64,000 nucleotides of DNA from Corynebacterium sp. (GTDB lineage Bacteria > Actinomycetota > Actinomycetes > Mycobacteriales > Mycobacteriaceae). Shown in pieces: positions 53,144 through 62,264 of this stretch (position 1 is its first letter; every line of letters starts with the position of its first letter). Below the pieces are notes generated by a model. The model had not been told where the DNA came from. It saw only the letters and a program-made list of their open reading frames with translations, and did no database searches. Where the stretch lies: positions 1-64,000 of the forward strand of contig NZ_JAUNUG010000007.1 of assembly GCF_030538285.1 (NCBI RefSeq), written 5' to 3'. Made by a program: the position numbers and the translations under genes.

Positions 53144-53844
53144 CCCAGGATGTAGCGGATCGTGCCGTACGGATCCTCCAGGAACTCGCGGGTGGCCACC
53201 ACCGCCTCAGCTTCCTCGTAAACGGTGTCCTCCAACCCGTCTTCGGTGATGTCGATGATGGACGCATCCGGGATGGCCATCATGATGGGTGAGTGCGTCG
53301 CGATGATGAACTGGCCACCCCGCTTAACCGCCTGGTGAATCTCCGCCACCAGCGCCATCTGCCGCACCACCGATAGGCCAGACTCGGGCTCATCGAGGAT
53401 GTACAAGCCTGGGCCGTCGACCTGTTCCTCGAGCACGGACAGCACCGATTCGCCGTGCGACATGGCGTGGCGGGAGCGTTCCGCTTCCTCGCGGGAATCG
53501 AAAATTGTCACCGTGTCGTAGTGAGTTTCGGCACGGAGGAAGTAGCCGTGCGCCGGAATATCGTTGCCGCGCAGATGAATCCATTTCGACAGAGGCGAAT
53601 GGGTGGGGTGAATGACTCCCCTGAAATCCAGATCGCGCAGCGGGCCGCCAGCGGCGTCGAAACCCGCGGCGATGGCTATCGCCTCGACCAGGGTGGATTT
53701 ACCCGCCCCGTTGTCACCGACGAAGCAGGTCACCGGGGTGGAGAACCTTAAAGCGTCGAACTCTTCGAGGTGGCGCACCACCGGGATTTGGCGGATGAAG
53801 GAATCTTCCCGGATGGCCTCCACCCGCACCGAATTGATGAACAT
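53140..53844 (-). CDS. AAA/ABC-type ATPase, single domain
   Basis: The 234-residue cytosolic ATPase has Walker A G-D-N-G-A-G-K-S-T, Walker B L-Y-I-L-D-E-P and the switch A-T-H-S. It belongs to the AAA_21/OLD-like group (predicted ATPases with a short ABC core, no transporter partner) and has no nuclease domain. A TAGCAT box lies 6 nt before the ATG on the minus strand. Its stop overlaps the DUF418 stop by 4 bases. Function is unknown. Confidence 0.85.
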   Translation of the reverse strand: MFINSVRVEAIREDSFIRQIPVVRHLEEFDALRFSTPVTCFVGDNGAGKSTLVEAIAIAAGFDAAGGPLRDLDFRGVIHPTHSPLSKWIHLRGNDIPAHGYFLRAETHYDTVTIFDSREEAERSRHAMSHGESVLSVLEEQVDGPGLYILDEPESGLSVVRQMALVAEIHQAVKRGGQFIIATHSPIMMAIPDASIIDITEDGLEDTVYEEAEAVVATREFLEDPYGTIRYILG

Positions 53845-53866
53845 AGACCAATGCTAGTCACGCTGC

Positions 53867-54175
53867 TCACTCCGTGCGGCGCGGCGGCTCCTGACGTCCA
53901 GTGAGAATATCGATGACACTGCGGATCGCGGCGTCACCGATCTGGCTGCCCTGCCCGCCGAAAGGGCTGCGCGGCGGTTCCGGGCGGGGTCGCTCCCCCG
54001 CTGCGGAAGAGCTGACCTCGTCCCGCTCCGCGGCGTCGGCGGTTACCAGCAGTGTGGTGTCTTCGAGGTCGAGCTTGACTGAGTCCTGGACACCGGCCGT
54101 GCGTGCGGCGTCGACAAGCGCACGCAGGTCGGCGAAGGTGGCGTTGTTGAGATCGATCGACAGGGAAAGGGACAT
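53867..54175 (-). CDS. small conserved protein, unknown function
   Basis: The 102-residue product begins M-S-L-S-L-S-I-D-L-N-N-A-T-F-A-D-L with a small alpha/beta domain. A low-complexity tail rich in Pro, Arg and Glu follows. AAGGAG precedes the ATG at 54175 by 7 bases; an earlier in-frame start has no such site. It lies between the AAA ATPase and glnE and carries a one-mismatch copy of the dispersed 13-mer (54107-54119), read L-V-D-A. No family is recognised. Confidence 0.7.
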   Translation of the reverse strand: MSLSLSIDLNNATFADLRALVDAARTAGVQDSVKLDLEDTTLLVTADAAERDEVSSSAAGERPRPEPPRSPFGGQGSQIGDAAIRSVIDILTGRQEPPRRTE

Positions 54176-54273
54176 GATGGGCTCCTTTACGAGGGCGAAC
54201 TTTTGTGCCACCCCCAGCGTAGGTGCGAGACTCGGGGGCTGTCACCACCCTTAGGGGCTCCACCTGACCCCGT

Positions 54274-57200
54274 TTAAGGTTCGATGACCACCTCGCCCCA
54301 GAACACCTCGTCGACGACCTGCCGGGCCTTCCTGGTCAGGCGAAGGTAGTGCTCCAGGAAGCCCTGATAATCTTCCGGATCCCAGCCGGCCGCGCCAGCG
54401 ACCTGCGCGAGTGCCGGTCCAGGGCCGGGCAACTGGTCCGTGCGCCGCCCCTTGACCAGCACCAACGCGTTTCGGGCGTTGGTGGCGCACAACCACGCCT
54501 CCCGCAGGACATCCACCTGCTCAGCAGGCAAAATCTCCTTGTTCTTCACCACGTCGAGCACCTCCAGGGTGGAGGTGTTGTGCAGCTCGGGATGTTGATG
54601 CGCATGCATCATCGTCAGCAGCTGAGCGGTCCATTCGATGTCGGTCAAGGCTCCGCGTCCCAGTTTGGTGTGGGTGTTGCGGTCGGCGCCGCGGGGTAGG
54701 CGTTCATCGTCGATACGTGCCTTCATGCGGCGGATCTCGCGGATATCGCTTGTCGACGCCCCCTCCGCCGGGTACCTGAACCGGTCAATCATGGTGAGGA
54801 AACGGGTACCCAGATCCGGGTCGCCGGCGACCACAGTGGCGCGGAGCAGAGCCTGAGTTTCCCACACCTCGCCCCATTTTTCGTAGTAGCGCCGATAGGA
54901 TTCCAGGGTGCGCACGGCAGCACCCGACCGGCCCTCCGGGCGCAGGCCCAGATCAACCTCCAGTGGCGGATCACCGGAGGGTTTTGCCAGGCGGCGCCGC
55001 ATCTCATCGCAGATACCGATGGCCCACTTCACGGCATCGGTGTCCTCGACCCCTTCGGCGGGCTCGCACACGAACATGACGTCGGCGTCGGATCCGTAGC
55101 CGAGCTCCGCGCCGCCGAGACGCCCCATACCGATGATGGCGATGCGTGCCGGGGGTTCCTCCAGGCCATGTTCCTTCAGGCTCCACCGCACCTCCGCCAG
55201 CAGGCTGGCCTGCAGCACAGCATCCCACACCAGCGACAATTCCATGCACACCTGGTCGACGGGCATGAAGTCGAGCAGGTCCGCGGAGGCGATGCGCGCG
55301 AGCTCCACGCGCCGCAGGGAACGGGCCACGGACACTGCCCGGTCCGGATCGGCGTGGCGTTTCGATGACGCCACCAACGCCTTACACACCTGATCCGGGG
55401 CAGGAACCATAACGCGCGGTCCGGCGGCCCCGTCGCCAAGCTGTTTGACGAAATCCGGGGAAGAAATAATGAGATCAGAAGTGTAGGGAGAGGTGCCCAG
55501 GATACGCATGAGCCGCTGACCGACCACGCCCTCATCGCGCAGCATCCGCAAGAACCACACGCGGTTGTACGCAGCGTCGGAAAGCTTACGGTAGTTGAGC
55601 AGGCCCGCATCCGGGTCGGCGGTGTCCGACAACCAGGTCATCAGTGTCGGTAGCAGCATGGCCTGCAGCTTCGCCTTGCGTGAGCCGCCCGCCGCGAGGG
55701 CGGTGAGATGCTCGAAAGCGCGGGCCGGGTGGCGGTATCCCAACGCTGCGAGCTGAAGTTTCGCCGCCTCCGGGGTGAGCGAGATCTCGTCGATCGAGAG
55801 ATTGACCACGGTGTGCAGCAGCGGACGGTAGAACAGGCGCGAGTGCAGATCCGAGATGAGCAGACGGATCTGGCGCAGGTGCTTCTGCAGCTCCTCCACT
55901 GCAGTCTTCTTACCCGTCGCCGTGAAACCTGCGGTGGCGGCAAGCCAGGTGAGGTTCTTGTCATCATCGTCGGCAGGCATGGTGTGGGTGCGGCGCAGGC
56001 GATGCAGCTGCAGGCGGTGTTCGAGGAGCCGGAGGAACTCATAGGCTTCGATGAGCTGATGACCATCCTCACGGCCGACATAACCTCCCTTGACCAGCGC
56101 ATCCAAGGTCTCGACGGTAGCCAGCACACGCAAGGATTCATCGGAGCGGCCGTGCACGAGCTGGAGCAACTGGATCGCGAACTCGACATCACGCAACCCG
56201 CCGGTGCCCAACTTGAGCTCCCGCTCACGCATCGCCTCGGGCACATTCTCCAGCACGCGGCGCCGCATCGCCTGCACATCGTCGACAAAAGAATCGCGTT
56301 GCGACGCCGTCCACACCATCGGCGCCAACGCCTCAATGTAGCGGTGACCCAGTTGCATCGCACCCGTCATCGGTCGCGCCTTGAGCAGGGCCTGGAACTC
56401 CCAGGTCTCCGCCCAGCGCTGGTAATAGGCGATATGGCTGTCGAGGGTGCGTACCAGCGCCCCGGATTTCCCTTCCGGACGCAGGTTGGCATCGACCTCG
56501 AAGAAGGCCTTCGATCCGATGCGCATGAACTCCCCCGCCAAGCGGGTGGCCTTGGTGGTGACCGGCTCGGCGACGAAGATGACGTCGACATCGGAGATGT
56601 AATTCAGCTCCCCGGCACCGCATTTGCCCATCGCCATGACAGCCAGCCGCGTATCTACGCTGTCATCCCCGTATACACCGGTGACGGCGACGGCGAGGGC
56701 AGCGGTCAGCGCGGCGTCGGCAAGCGCGGTCAGCAGTTCGGTGACGGTGGTGAACTCGATGTGTGGCTGCTCCGGGACCGCATCGCGCCGTGCCTCGAAA
56801 GTGCCGGCCAGGTCGTATGCTGCGATGCGCATGACCAACGTGCGGTAAATCAACCGCAATGCGGTGGCCGCTTCCGGGCCGCTCATCCCCGCCCGATAGG
56901 TACCGGGGGTGGAGAGGTCCTCAGTGGCGGTGTCAGCGAAGTCTTCAGACTCATCGTCGATCTCAACGGTCGCGGGGCGAGCCTCAACGGCATGCAGCAT
57001 CGCCTGCATGAGTTCCTCACCGGTGGGCAGCCCCAGGCTGAGCTCGTGCCAGAGGTGAGGGTTCGCCGCGAGGTGATCACCCAGGGCCGTGGAACCGCCC
57101 AGCAGGGCAAACAACCGCACTCGCAGGCCAGGGTTCGCGCGCAGCGCTTGGTCGAATTCATCACGGTCATCGCCAAGCGCAGTCATCACACGGATGAGGG

Positions 57201-57363
57201 TATTGAGCGCCAGATCGGGGTCACCCGCCCCCGCCAGAGCCCACAACAGTGCCACGGATTCCTCGTTGTCCCACCCCAGCCAGGTGAGATCCTCCGCAGC
57301 CCGCGGGCCGGAAAGCTTGAGTACCGCCAGGGAGGGGACCGACTTCCGTTTCATGCTCGCCAC
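54274..57363 (-). CDS. glnE: glutamine synthetase adenylyltransferase/deadenylase
   Basis: GlnE adenylylates the GlnA tyrosine when nitrogen is plentiful and removes it when nitrogen is scarce. The 1029-residue product has two nucleotidyltransferase domains: G-A-G-E-L-N-Y-I-S-D-V-D-V near residues 248-260 (deadenylase) and G-G-A-E-L-G-Y-G-S-D-A-D-V near 752-765 (adenylylase). Each is followed by a regulatory helical domain. The GTG start follows AGGAG. It lies 18 bases after glnA2, as in C. glutamicum. Both GlnA paralogues in this window keep the target tyrosine. Confidence 0.96.
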   Translation of the reverse strand: MASMKRKSVPSLAVLKLSGPRAAEDLTWLGWDNEESVALLWALAGAGDPDLALNTLIRVMTALGDDRDEFDQALRANPGLRVRLFALLGGSTALGDHLAANPHLWHELSLGLPTGEELMQAMLHAVEARPATVEIDDESEDFADTATEDLSTPGTYRAGMSGPEAATALRLIYRTLVMRIAAYDLAGTFEARRDAVPEQPHIEFTTVTELLTALADAALTAALAVAVTGVYGDDSVDTRLAVMAMGKCGAGELNYISDVDVIFVAEPVTTKATRLAGEFMRIGSKAFFEVDANLRPEGKSGALVRTLDSHIAYYQRWAETWEFQALLKARPMTGAMQLGHRYIEALAPMVWTASQRDSFVDDVQAMRRRVLENVPEAMRERELKLGTGGLRDVEFAIQLLQLVHGRSDESLRVLATVETLDALVKGGYVGREDGHQLIEAYEFLRLLEHRLQLHRLRRTHTMPADDDDKNLTWLAATAGFTATGKKTAVEELQKHLRQIRLLISDLHSRLFYRPLLHTVVNLSIDEISLTPEAAKLQLAALGYRHPARAFEHLTALAAGGSRKAKLQAMLLPTLMTWLSDTADPDAGLLNYRKLSDAAYNRVWFLRMLRDEGVVGQRLMRILGTSPYTSDLIISSPDFVKQLGDGAAGPRVMVPAPDQVCKALVASSKRHADPDRAVSVARSLRRVELARIASADLLDFMPVDQVCMELSLVWDAVLQASLLAEVRWSLKEHGLEEPPARIAIIGMGRLGGAELGYGSDADVMFVCEPAEGVEDTDAVKWAIGICDEMRRRLAKPSGDPPLEVDLGLRPEGRSGAAVRTLESYRRYYEKWGEVWETQALLRATVVAGDPDLGTRFLTMIDRFRYPAEGASTSDIREIRRMKARIDDERLPRGADRNTHTKLGRGALTDIEWTAQLLTMMHAHQHPELHNTSTLEVLDVVKNKEILPAEQVDVLREAWLCATNARNALVLVKGRRTDQLPGPGPALAQVAGAAGWDPEDYQGFLEHYLRLTRKARQVVDEVFWGEVVIEP

Positions 57364-57381
57364 GTGCGTAGCTCCTTCAGG

Positions 57382-58719
57382 CTAGTAGTCCAGGGTGTTA
57401 CGCAACTCCCAGGGCGTGATCTGCTCCTGGTAGTTGTGCCACTCGTTCCACTTGGATCGCAGGAAGTACTCGTAAACCTGCTCGCCGAGGATATCGGCGA
57501 CGAAATCCGATTTCTCCAGCACTCGCAACGCCTGGTCGAGGGAAGCCGGCAGGTCCTTGTACCCCATGGCCATACGCTCCCGCCGGGTCAGGGCAGAAAT
57601 ATCGTCCTCCGCTGGGTCCTCCAGTTCGTACTCCTCGCGGATGCCCTTTAGCCCCGCGGCCAGTAGAACCGAGAACGCCAGGTAGGGGTTGGTCGCCGAA
57701 TCGAGGGAGCGGACTTCGACGCGACGCGACTCCGCCTTCGCCAGACGGTAGGTGGGCACACGCACCAGGGCGGAGCGATTGGACACACCCCAGGTGGCGG
57801 AAGTGGGGGCCTCATTGCCGAAGACGATGCGCTTATAGGAGTTGGGCCACTGGTTGGTGACCGCGGAGATCTCCGCCGCGTGATGCAAAATGCCGGCGAT
57901 GAAATGCTTGGCCGTCTGCGAGAGAGAGATTTCATCGTCCGGGTCGTGGAAGGCGTTGGTATCGCCTTCGAACAGGGAGATATGCGAGTGCATCGCAGAA
58001 CCGGCGTGCTCCGTGAAAGGCTTGGGCATGAAGGTGGCGCGGACCCCGTTTGCCATGGCGACCTGCTTGATCAGATAGCGAAACGTCATGATGTTGTCCG
58101 CCATCGTCAGCGCATCCGCGTGCCGTAGGTCGATCTCCTGCTGACCCGGCGCGGTTTCGTGGTGCGAGAACTCGGTGGCGATGCCCATCGATTCCAGGGC
58201 GGTCATTGCTTCTCGACGAAAGCGTGGCGCCAAGTTATGCGTCGCCTGATCGAAGTACCCGCCATTGTCGGTGGGGATAATTCCGTGCGGCCCATCCCCT
58301 TCGGCGAAGAGGTAGAACTCCACCTCGGGGGAAACCATGCAGGTAAATCCCTCGTCGGCGGCAAGATCGACCTGGCGGCGCAGGATCTGCCGCGGATCTG
58401 ACCAGGAAGGCTGCCCGTCGGGCATGGTGATGTCGCAGAACATGCGGGCTGTCTGCAGCTCCGGAATATCGGTATCGAAAGGCAGGACCTGGAAGGTGGA
58501 GGGATCCGGCAGAGCGATGGTGTCGGACTCGGAGATTCGGGAGAAACCCTCGATGGAGGAACCATCGAAACCGACCCCCTCCTCGAACGCCCCTTCCAGT
58601 TCAGAAGGGCTCATCATCACGGACTTGAGGTACCCGAGGATGTCGGTGAACCACAGTCGGATGAATCGGATGTCTCTTTCCTCGACGGCGCGGAGGACGA
58701 ATTCCTGTTGACGGTTCAT
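57382..58719 (-). CDS. glnA2: glutamine synthetase type I, GlnA2
   Basis: This third glutamine synthetase gene encodes the shorter form (445 residues). It keeps F-D-G-S-S-I-E-G-F and the catalytic H-S-H-I-S-L-F region but has D-D-I-S-A-L-T in place of the K-D-L-Y-E-L-P adenylylation loop, so GlnE should not modify it. In C. glutamicum GlnA2 contributes little activity. It is transcribed with glnE. Confidence 0.94.
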   Translation of the reverse strand: MNRQQEFVLRAVEERDIRFIRLWFTDILGYLKSVMMSPSELEGAFEEGVGFDGSSIEGFSRISESDTIALPDPSTFQVLPFDTDIPELQTARMFCDITMPDGQPSWSDPRQILRRQVDLAADEGFTCMVSPEVEFYLFAEGDGPHGIIPTDNGGYFDQATHNLAPRFRREAMTALESMGIATEFSHHETAPGQQEIDLRHADALTMADNIMTFRYLIKQVAMANGVRATFMPKPFTEHAGSAMHSHISLFEGDTNAFHDPDDEISLSQTAKHFIAGILHHAAEISAVTNQWPNSYKRIVFGNEAPTSATWGVSNRSALVRVPTYRLAKAESRRVEVRSLDSATNPYLAFSVLLAAGLKGIREEYELEDPAEDDISALTRRERMAMGYKDLPASLDQALRVLEKSDFVADILGEQVYEYFLRSKWNEWHNYQEQITPWELRNTLDY

Positions 58720-58917
58720 GCCCTCAACTGTAATTGCGGCCCCGACATAGCCGTCGCGGAGACAGTAGAGACACCGTCGTCCGGGGGTGACTTCTGGGCA
58801 CGTCGCCGCAGGCAGTATCTACTAGAACACGTGATCGGGGGTAGCCATGTCGGGGCGGTGTGATGGAGTGAGTCCGTCAGAAACACTCGAACAGTTATTC
58901 GCCACCAGGAGAGCGCC

Positions 58918-59958
58918 ATGACCGTCCCCGAAACCACCTCCCCAACTCTGAGCACCCACATCATCGACGCCATCATCTCCGCCGCCCGCCTCGGCTGGAC
59001 CCCCGATGACCTCAAGCACATCGCCGGCCCCCACGTCCTCCCCTTCCTCCACGCCGCCCGCCTGATGGCCACGGCAGCAGCCGAAGGACAGGTCGCCGCC
59101 GCCTGGCAGCGCCAACTCCCCACCCCATCCCGACGCGGGCGGCGGCTACCGTCCCCGGAAAAGTCCGCGGACATCCTAATGCGGCTCAGCCGCCTGTCCC
59201 CCGCTACCTGCGCCGCCGCCCTCACCGACCTGTCCGCGCTTCGTGGGCACAACACCAGCACTCTCAGCGAGGAGCAGCGGCGCGCCCAGCAGCGGATCAC
59301 GGGGCTGTTGAAGAAGGCGGAGTCCACCACCTTCGAGGCGGAGGCTCAGACGCTCATTGCCAAGGCCCAGCAGCTCCGGCAGCGCTACCGTATCGAGTCG
59401 GTCGAAGCGGAAACCGCACCCGGGGACTCCGTCGCGGTGCGTGTCCACCTTGCTGCCCCGTGGGTGCGCTATCAGTTCCTGCTCCTCGGCCAAGTGGCCC
59501 GTGCCAACTCAAGCCGCGCGCTGCTGTACCCGGACATAGGGATCGCCACCGTAGTGGGACATCCGGATGATGTCCTCCACGCGATTGAGCTGTTCCACAG
59601 CCTCAACCGGCAACGTGCCTACTTCATGCGCCACTCCCCCGGTGCACAGTTCGCCCGCGCGAAGAGAGAGACGAAGGCCTACCGCCGCTCCTTCCTCACC
59701 GCCTATGCCGGTCGGATAGGTGATCTCCTCACGGAGGCCACGGAGGACACCGTGGTCACCGAACAGGAGCGTACTTCTGCGCTGCCGGTGTTGGCGCGCC
59801 GCGCGGTGGCCGCTGAAGAGACTTTCACCACCCTGTTCCCGCATACCTCAACCATGTCCTTTCAGCACAAGTACCACGTGGGCGGCGCCGTCGACGGAAT
59901 GGCAGCAGCGGAGAGATCACATCTGGGGTCTGACTTGACGGCCGTGGGAAGCGCGTGA
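58918..59958 (+). CDS. DUF2786 protein
   Basis: The 346-residue cytosolic protein has the DUF2786 helix pair near residues 125-160 (I-T-G-L-L-K-K-A-E-S-T-T-F-E-A-E-A-Q). That is the usual start of a family often linked to phage or plasmid genes. A mostly helical C-terminal region follows. AGGAG lies before the ATG. The gene is divergent from glnA2. Function is unknown. Confidence 0.82.
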   Translation: MTVPETTSPTLSTHIIDAIISAARLGWTPDDLKHIAGPHVLPFLHAARLMATAAAEGQVAAAWQRQLPTPSRRGRRLPSPEKSADILMRLSRLSPATCAAALTDLSALRGHNTSTLSEEQRRAQQRITGLLKKAESTTFEAEAQTLIAKAQQLRQRYRIESVEAETAPGDSVAVRVHLAAPWVRYQFLLLGQVARANSSRALLYPDIGIATVVGHPDDVLHAIELFHSLNRQRAYFMRHSPGAQFARAKRETKAYRRSFLTAYAGRIGDLLTEATEDTVVTEQERTSALPVLARRAVAAEETFTTLFPHTSTMSFQHKYHVGGAVDGMAAAERSHLGSDLTAVGSA

Positions 59959-60030
59959 CAAGTAGATTGGAAGCAACAGATCACACCTTGTCTCTCCGGC
60001 ACGCGGCCAGAATTCTAGGAGTACACCACT

Positions 60031-61881
60031 ATGTCCACCAGTACCTTTCTTGAAGTCGAAGCGAAGTTCGCCGTCCCCGACACGGCCGTCGTCCCCGACC
60101 TGACGCGTCTGGACGGGGTCGAATCCATTGCCTCCACCAAGACCCACCGGATGTCGGCGATCTACTACGACACCGCGGATCTGCGTTTGACTCGCTCGAA
60201 GATCACCCTGCGCCGCCGCGAGGGCGGCGATGATGACGGCTGGCACATCAAGCTGCCCGGCATCACCGGTCGCCTGGAGATCCACGCCCCACTGGGTGAG
60301 ATGGTTGACGGCCGATATGAGGTTCCCGAGGACATCCTCGCCCAGGTGCGCGCCCTGGTGCGAAGGGAGGACCTCAATCCGATCGCGCAGGTGGACAACG
60401 AGCGCGTAGAGTCCACTCTCGCCGCCGCAGATGGGACTCCCGTCGCTGAGTTCTGTGATGATCACGTCTCCGCCTGGTCGCTGCTACCGGGTGGTTCCCA
60501 TTCGGCGTGGCGTGAATGGGAGGTGGAACTCGTCGGGGACTCCCCCTTAGCTGCCGTGGGCAACCCGTTGCTGCTGTCCGCTACCCAGCAATTCCTCAAC
60601 TCAGGTGCCCGCGTCTCATCTTCCCCCTCCAAGCTGGCGATGGCCCTGGGGGACACGGCGCACGCCGCCCCGCTTCCGCCCTTTCTCGTGCAGGCCGACG
60701 TGGACCCGGAGTCACCGGCCGCAGCCGTTATCGCCGCGCTGAAACTCAACCGCGACAAACTGCATGAGTACGACCCCAAGGTTCGACGTGACGAGTGGGA
60801 TTCCGTCCACCAGATGCGCGTAGCCACCCGTGAACTGCGTAGCCACATGGAGACCTTCAACGGCATCCTCGGCGGCGAAGAATTGGAGTACATCGAATCC
60901 GAGCTTAAGCTCCTGGCCGGCATGCTCGGCCACGCGCGTGACGCGGAGGTCGTGGAGGAGCGTTTCCTCAACCTCCTCGACTCGGAGGACTCCGATGTCC
61001 TTGACGAGACCACCCGCGAGCACCTGCGCCACGACATGGGTGAGGAATACCGGCGCACGCATCGCCGCGTCATCGCCACACTTAACTCCGACCGCTACCT
61101 CGATCTGCTGGACGCCATCGACGCTCTACTGGCTGACCCCCCGGTCGCCGGTGCCCACGCCTACGTCCCCGTGGAGCAGACCGTGGAGCCGGAGCCGGTC
61201 ACCGAGGAGGAGGCCGCCGCGGACCTGGATATGGGGGCAGAAGGTGGTGCCGGCCAGCCGATCGTGGAGGTGTCCACCGACGGGGTCGACCCGGAGGAGG
61301 ACACCACCGAGGAGGAGGCCGCAATGGTCGCCGAAGGTGGCCCCGAGATCATTGACCTCCCCGAGGCCACCCAAGCGCATCATGCCCAGAGCCCGGAAGA
61401 GGTGGAGCGCATCCTCTCCGAGCACCTCGAACAGGCCTACCGGAAGCTGATGAAGCGCCACAAGAAGGCCGTGGAGAACTGGGACAACCTCGAGCTCACC
61501 CTCCACGAGCGCGAGGAGTACTTCCACGACATGCGCAAATCCGCCAAGAAACTGCGCTACGCGGCGGAGGCGGTGGGGTCTGCCACCAAGCTCAAGACCA
61601 AGCGCCTATACAACGCATGCAAGGCAATGCAGTCAAGTCTGGGAGACTTCCAGGATGCGGTGACCTCCCGCGACAAGCTCGTCCACATGTCCGCTGCCGC
61701 CCGTCGCCGCGGGGAAGACACGTTCGGGTACGGATTGCTCTACCAGCGGGAACGAGCTCTTGGAATGCAGTCCCTCGACGCCTACGCCGAAGAGGTCAAG
61801 GCGATTAAGGCCGCCTACCAGCGGCTGCTGAAGTCCGTGGAAGAGGACCGGAAGAAGGCCAAGAAGAAAAAGAAGAAGTAG
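60031..61881 (+). CDS. CYTH and CHAD domain protein
   Basis: The 616-residue protein has an N-terminal CYTH triphosphate-tunnel domain with the E-V-E-A-K signature at residues 8-12. A helical CHAD domain follows, with histidine-containing repeats (H-Q-M-R-V-A-T-R-E-L-R near 256 and F-H-D-M-R-K-S-A-K-K-L-R-Y near 500). CHAD binds polyphosphate, and CYTH enzymes hydrolyse triphosphates or short polyphosphate. An acidic insert (about 385-440) splits the CHAD repeats and a poly-lysine tail ends the protein. A strong terminator follows. Confidence 0.92.
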   Translation: MSTSTFLEVEAKFAVPDTAVVPDLTRLDGVESIASTKTHRMSAIYYDTADLRLTRSKITLRRREGGDDDGWHIKLPGITGRLEIHAPLGEMVDGRYEVPEDILAQVRALVRREDLNPIAQVDNERVESTLAAADGTPVAEFCDDHVSAWSLLPGGSHSAWREWEVELVGDSPLAAVGNPLLLSATQQFLNSGARVSSSPSKLAMALGDTAHAAPLPPFLVQADVDPESPAAAVIAALKLNRDKLHEYDPKVRRDEWDSVHQMRVATRELRSHMETFNGILGGEELEYIESELKLLAGMLGHARDAEVVEERFLNLLDSEDSDVLDETTREHLRHDMGEEYRRTHRRVIATLNSDRYLDLLDAIDALLADPPVAGAHAYVPVEQTVEPEPVTEEEAAADLDMGAEGGAGQPIVEVSTDGVDPEEDTTEEEAAMVAEGGPEIIDLPEATQAHHAQSPEEVERILSEHLEQAYRKLMKRHKKAVENWDNLELTLHEREEYFHDMRKSAKKLRYAAEAVGSATKLKTKRLYNACKAMQSSLGDFQDAVTSRDKLVHMSAAARRRGEDTFGYGLLYQRERALGMQSLDAYAEEVKAIKAAYQRLLKSVEEDRKKAKKKKKK

Positions 61882-61888
61882 TACGCAC

Positions 61889-61923
61889 GTGGCCCCGCCC
61901 CTCACGATGAGAGGCGGGGCCAC
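61889..61923. terminator. bidirectional terminator
   Basis: GTGGCCCCGCC (61889-61899) pairs with GGCGGGGCCAC (61913-61923) between two convergent genes, followed by TTAACTTGTTGTTATTT. Confidence 0.88.
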
Positions 61924-61934
61924 TTAACTTGTTG

Positions 61935-62150
61935 TTATTTCTTCTCCCAGGACGCGGGCTCGCCCCACTCATCTTCTGCCTTGTCCTCCGCGTCGGCGGC
62001 GGCGTTGCGGGCGGCGGCACGCTCGAGAGCGCCAGCGGCTTCCTCACGCGTGTCATAGGGACCCATCCGGTCATCCCAGGAGCCTTCCTTGCCCTGGGTC
62101 ACTTCACCTGTCGACGGATCGAAGTACCACTTCAGGTCGTCGGCTTCCAT
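61935..62150 (-). CDS. 71-residue conserved actinobacterial protein
   Basis: It starts at ATG 62150, 5 bases behind AGGAGG; an in-frame ATG at 62165 overlaps that ribosome site. The sequence includes L-K-W-Y-F-D-P-S-T-G-E-V-T-Q-G, D-R-M-G-P-Y-D-T-R-E-E-A and an Ala/Asp/Glu-rich helix ending W-E-K-K. Similar short proteins are found next to this locus in corynebacteria, sometimes described as SPOR-like. The function is unknown. Confidence 0.8.
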   Translation of the reverse strand: MEADDLKWYFDPSTGEVTQGKEGSWDDRMGPYDTREEAAGALERAAARNAAADAEDKAEDEWGEPASWEKK

Positions 62151-62264
62151 GCTGTCCTCCTTCATTATCGAGCATTGCTAGTTGCCGCCCAGGCTACCCG
62201 CGTCCGGGCCCACCGGTCGACGACTAAGGTGGGGTGGGTCACGGATTAAAGGAGACTGGAAATC

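Noticed and set aside
55708..57651. Long open frame opposite glnE
   Set aside because: Shadow of glnE. It even runs through the glnE-glnA2 junction, and no domain is recognisable.
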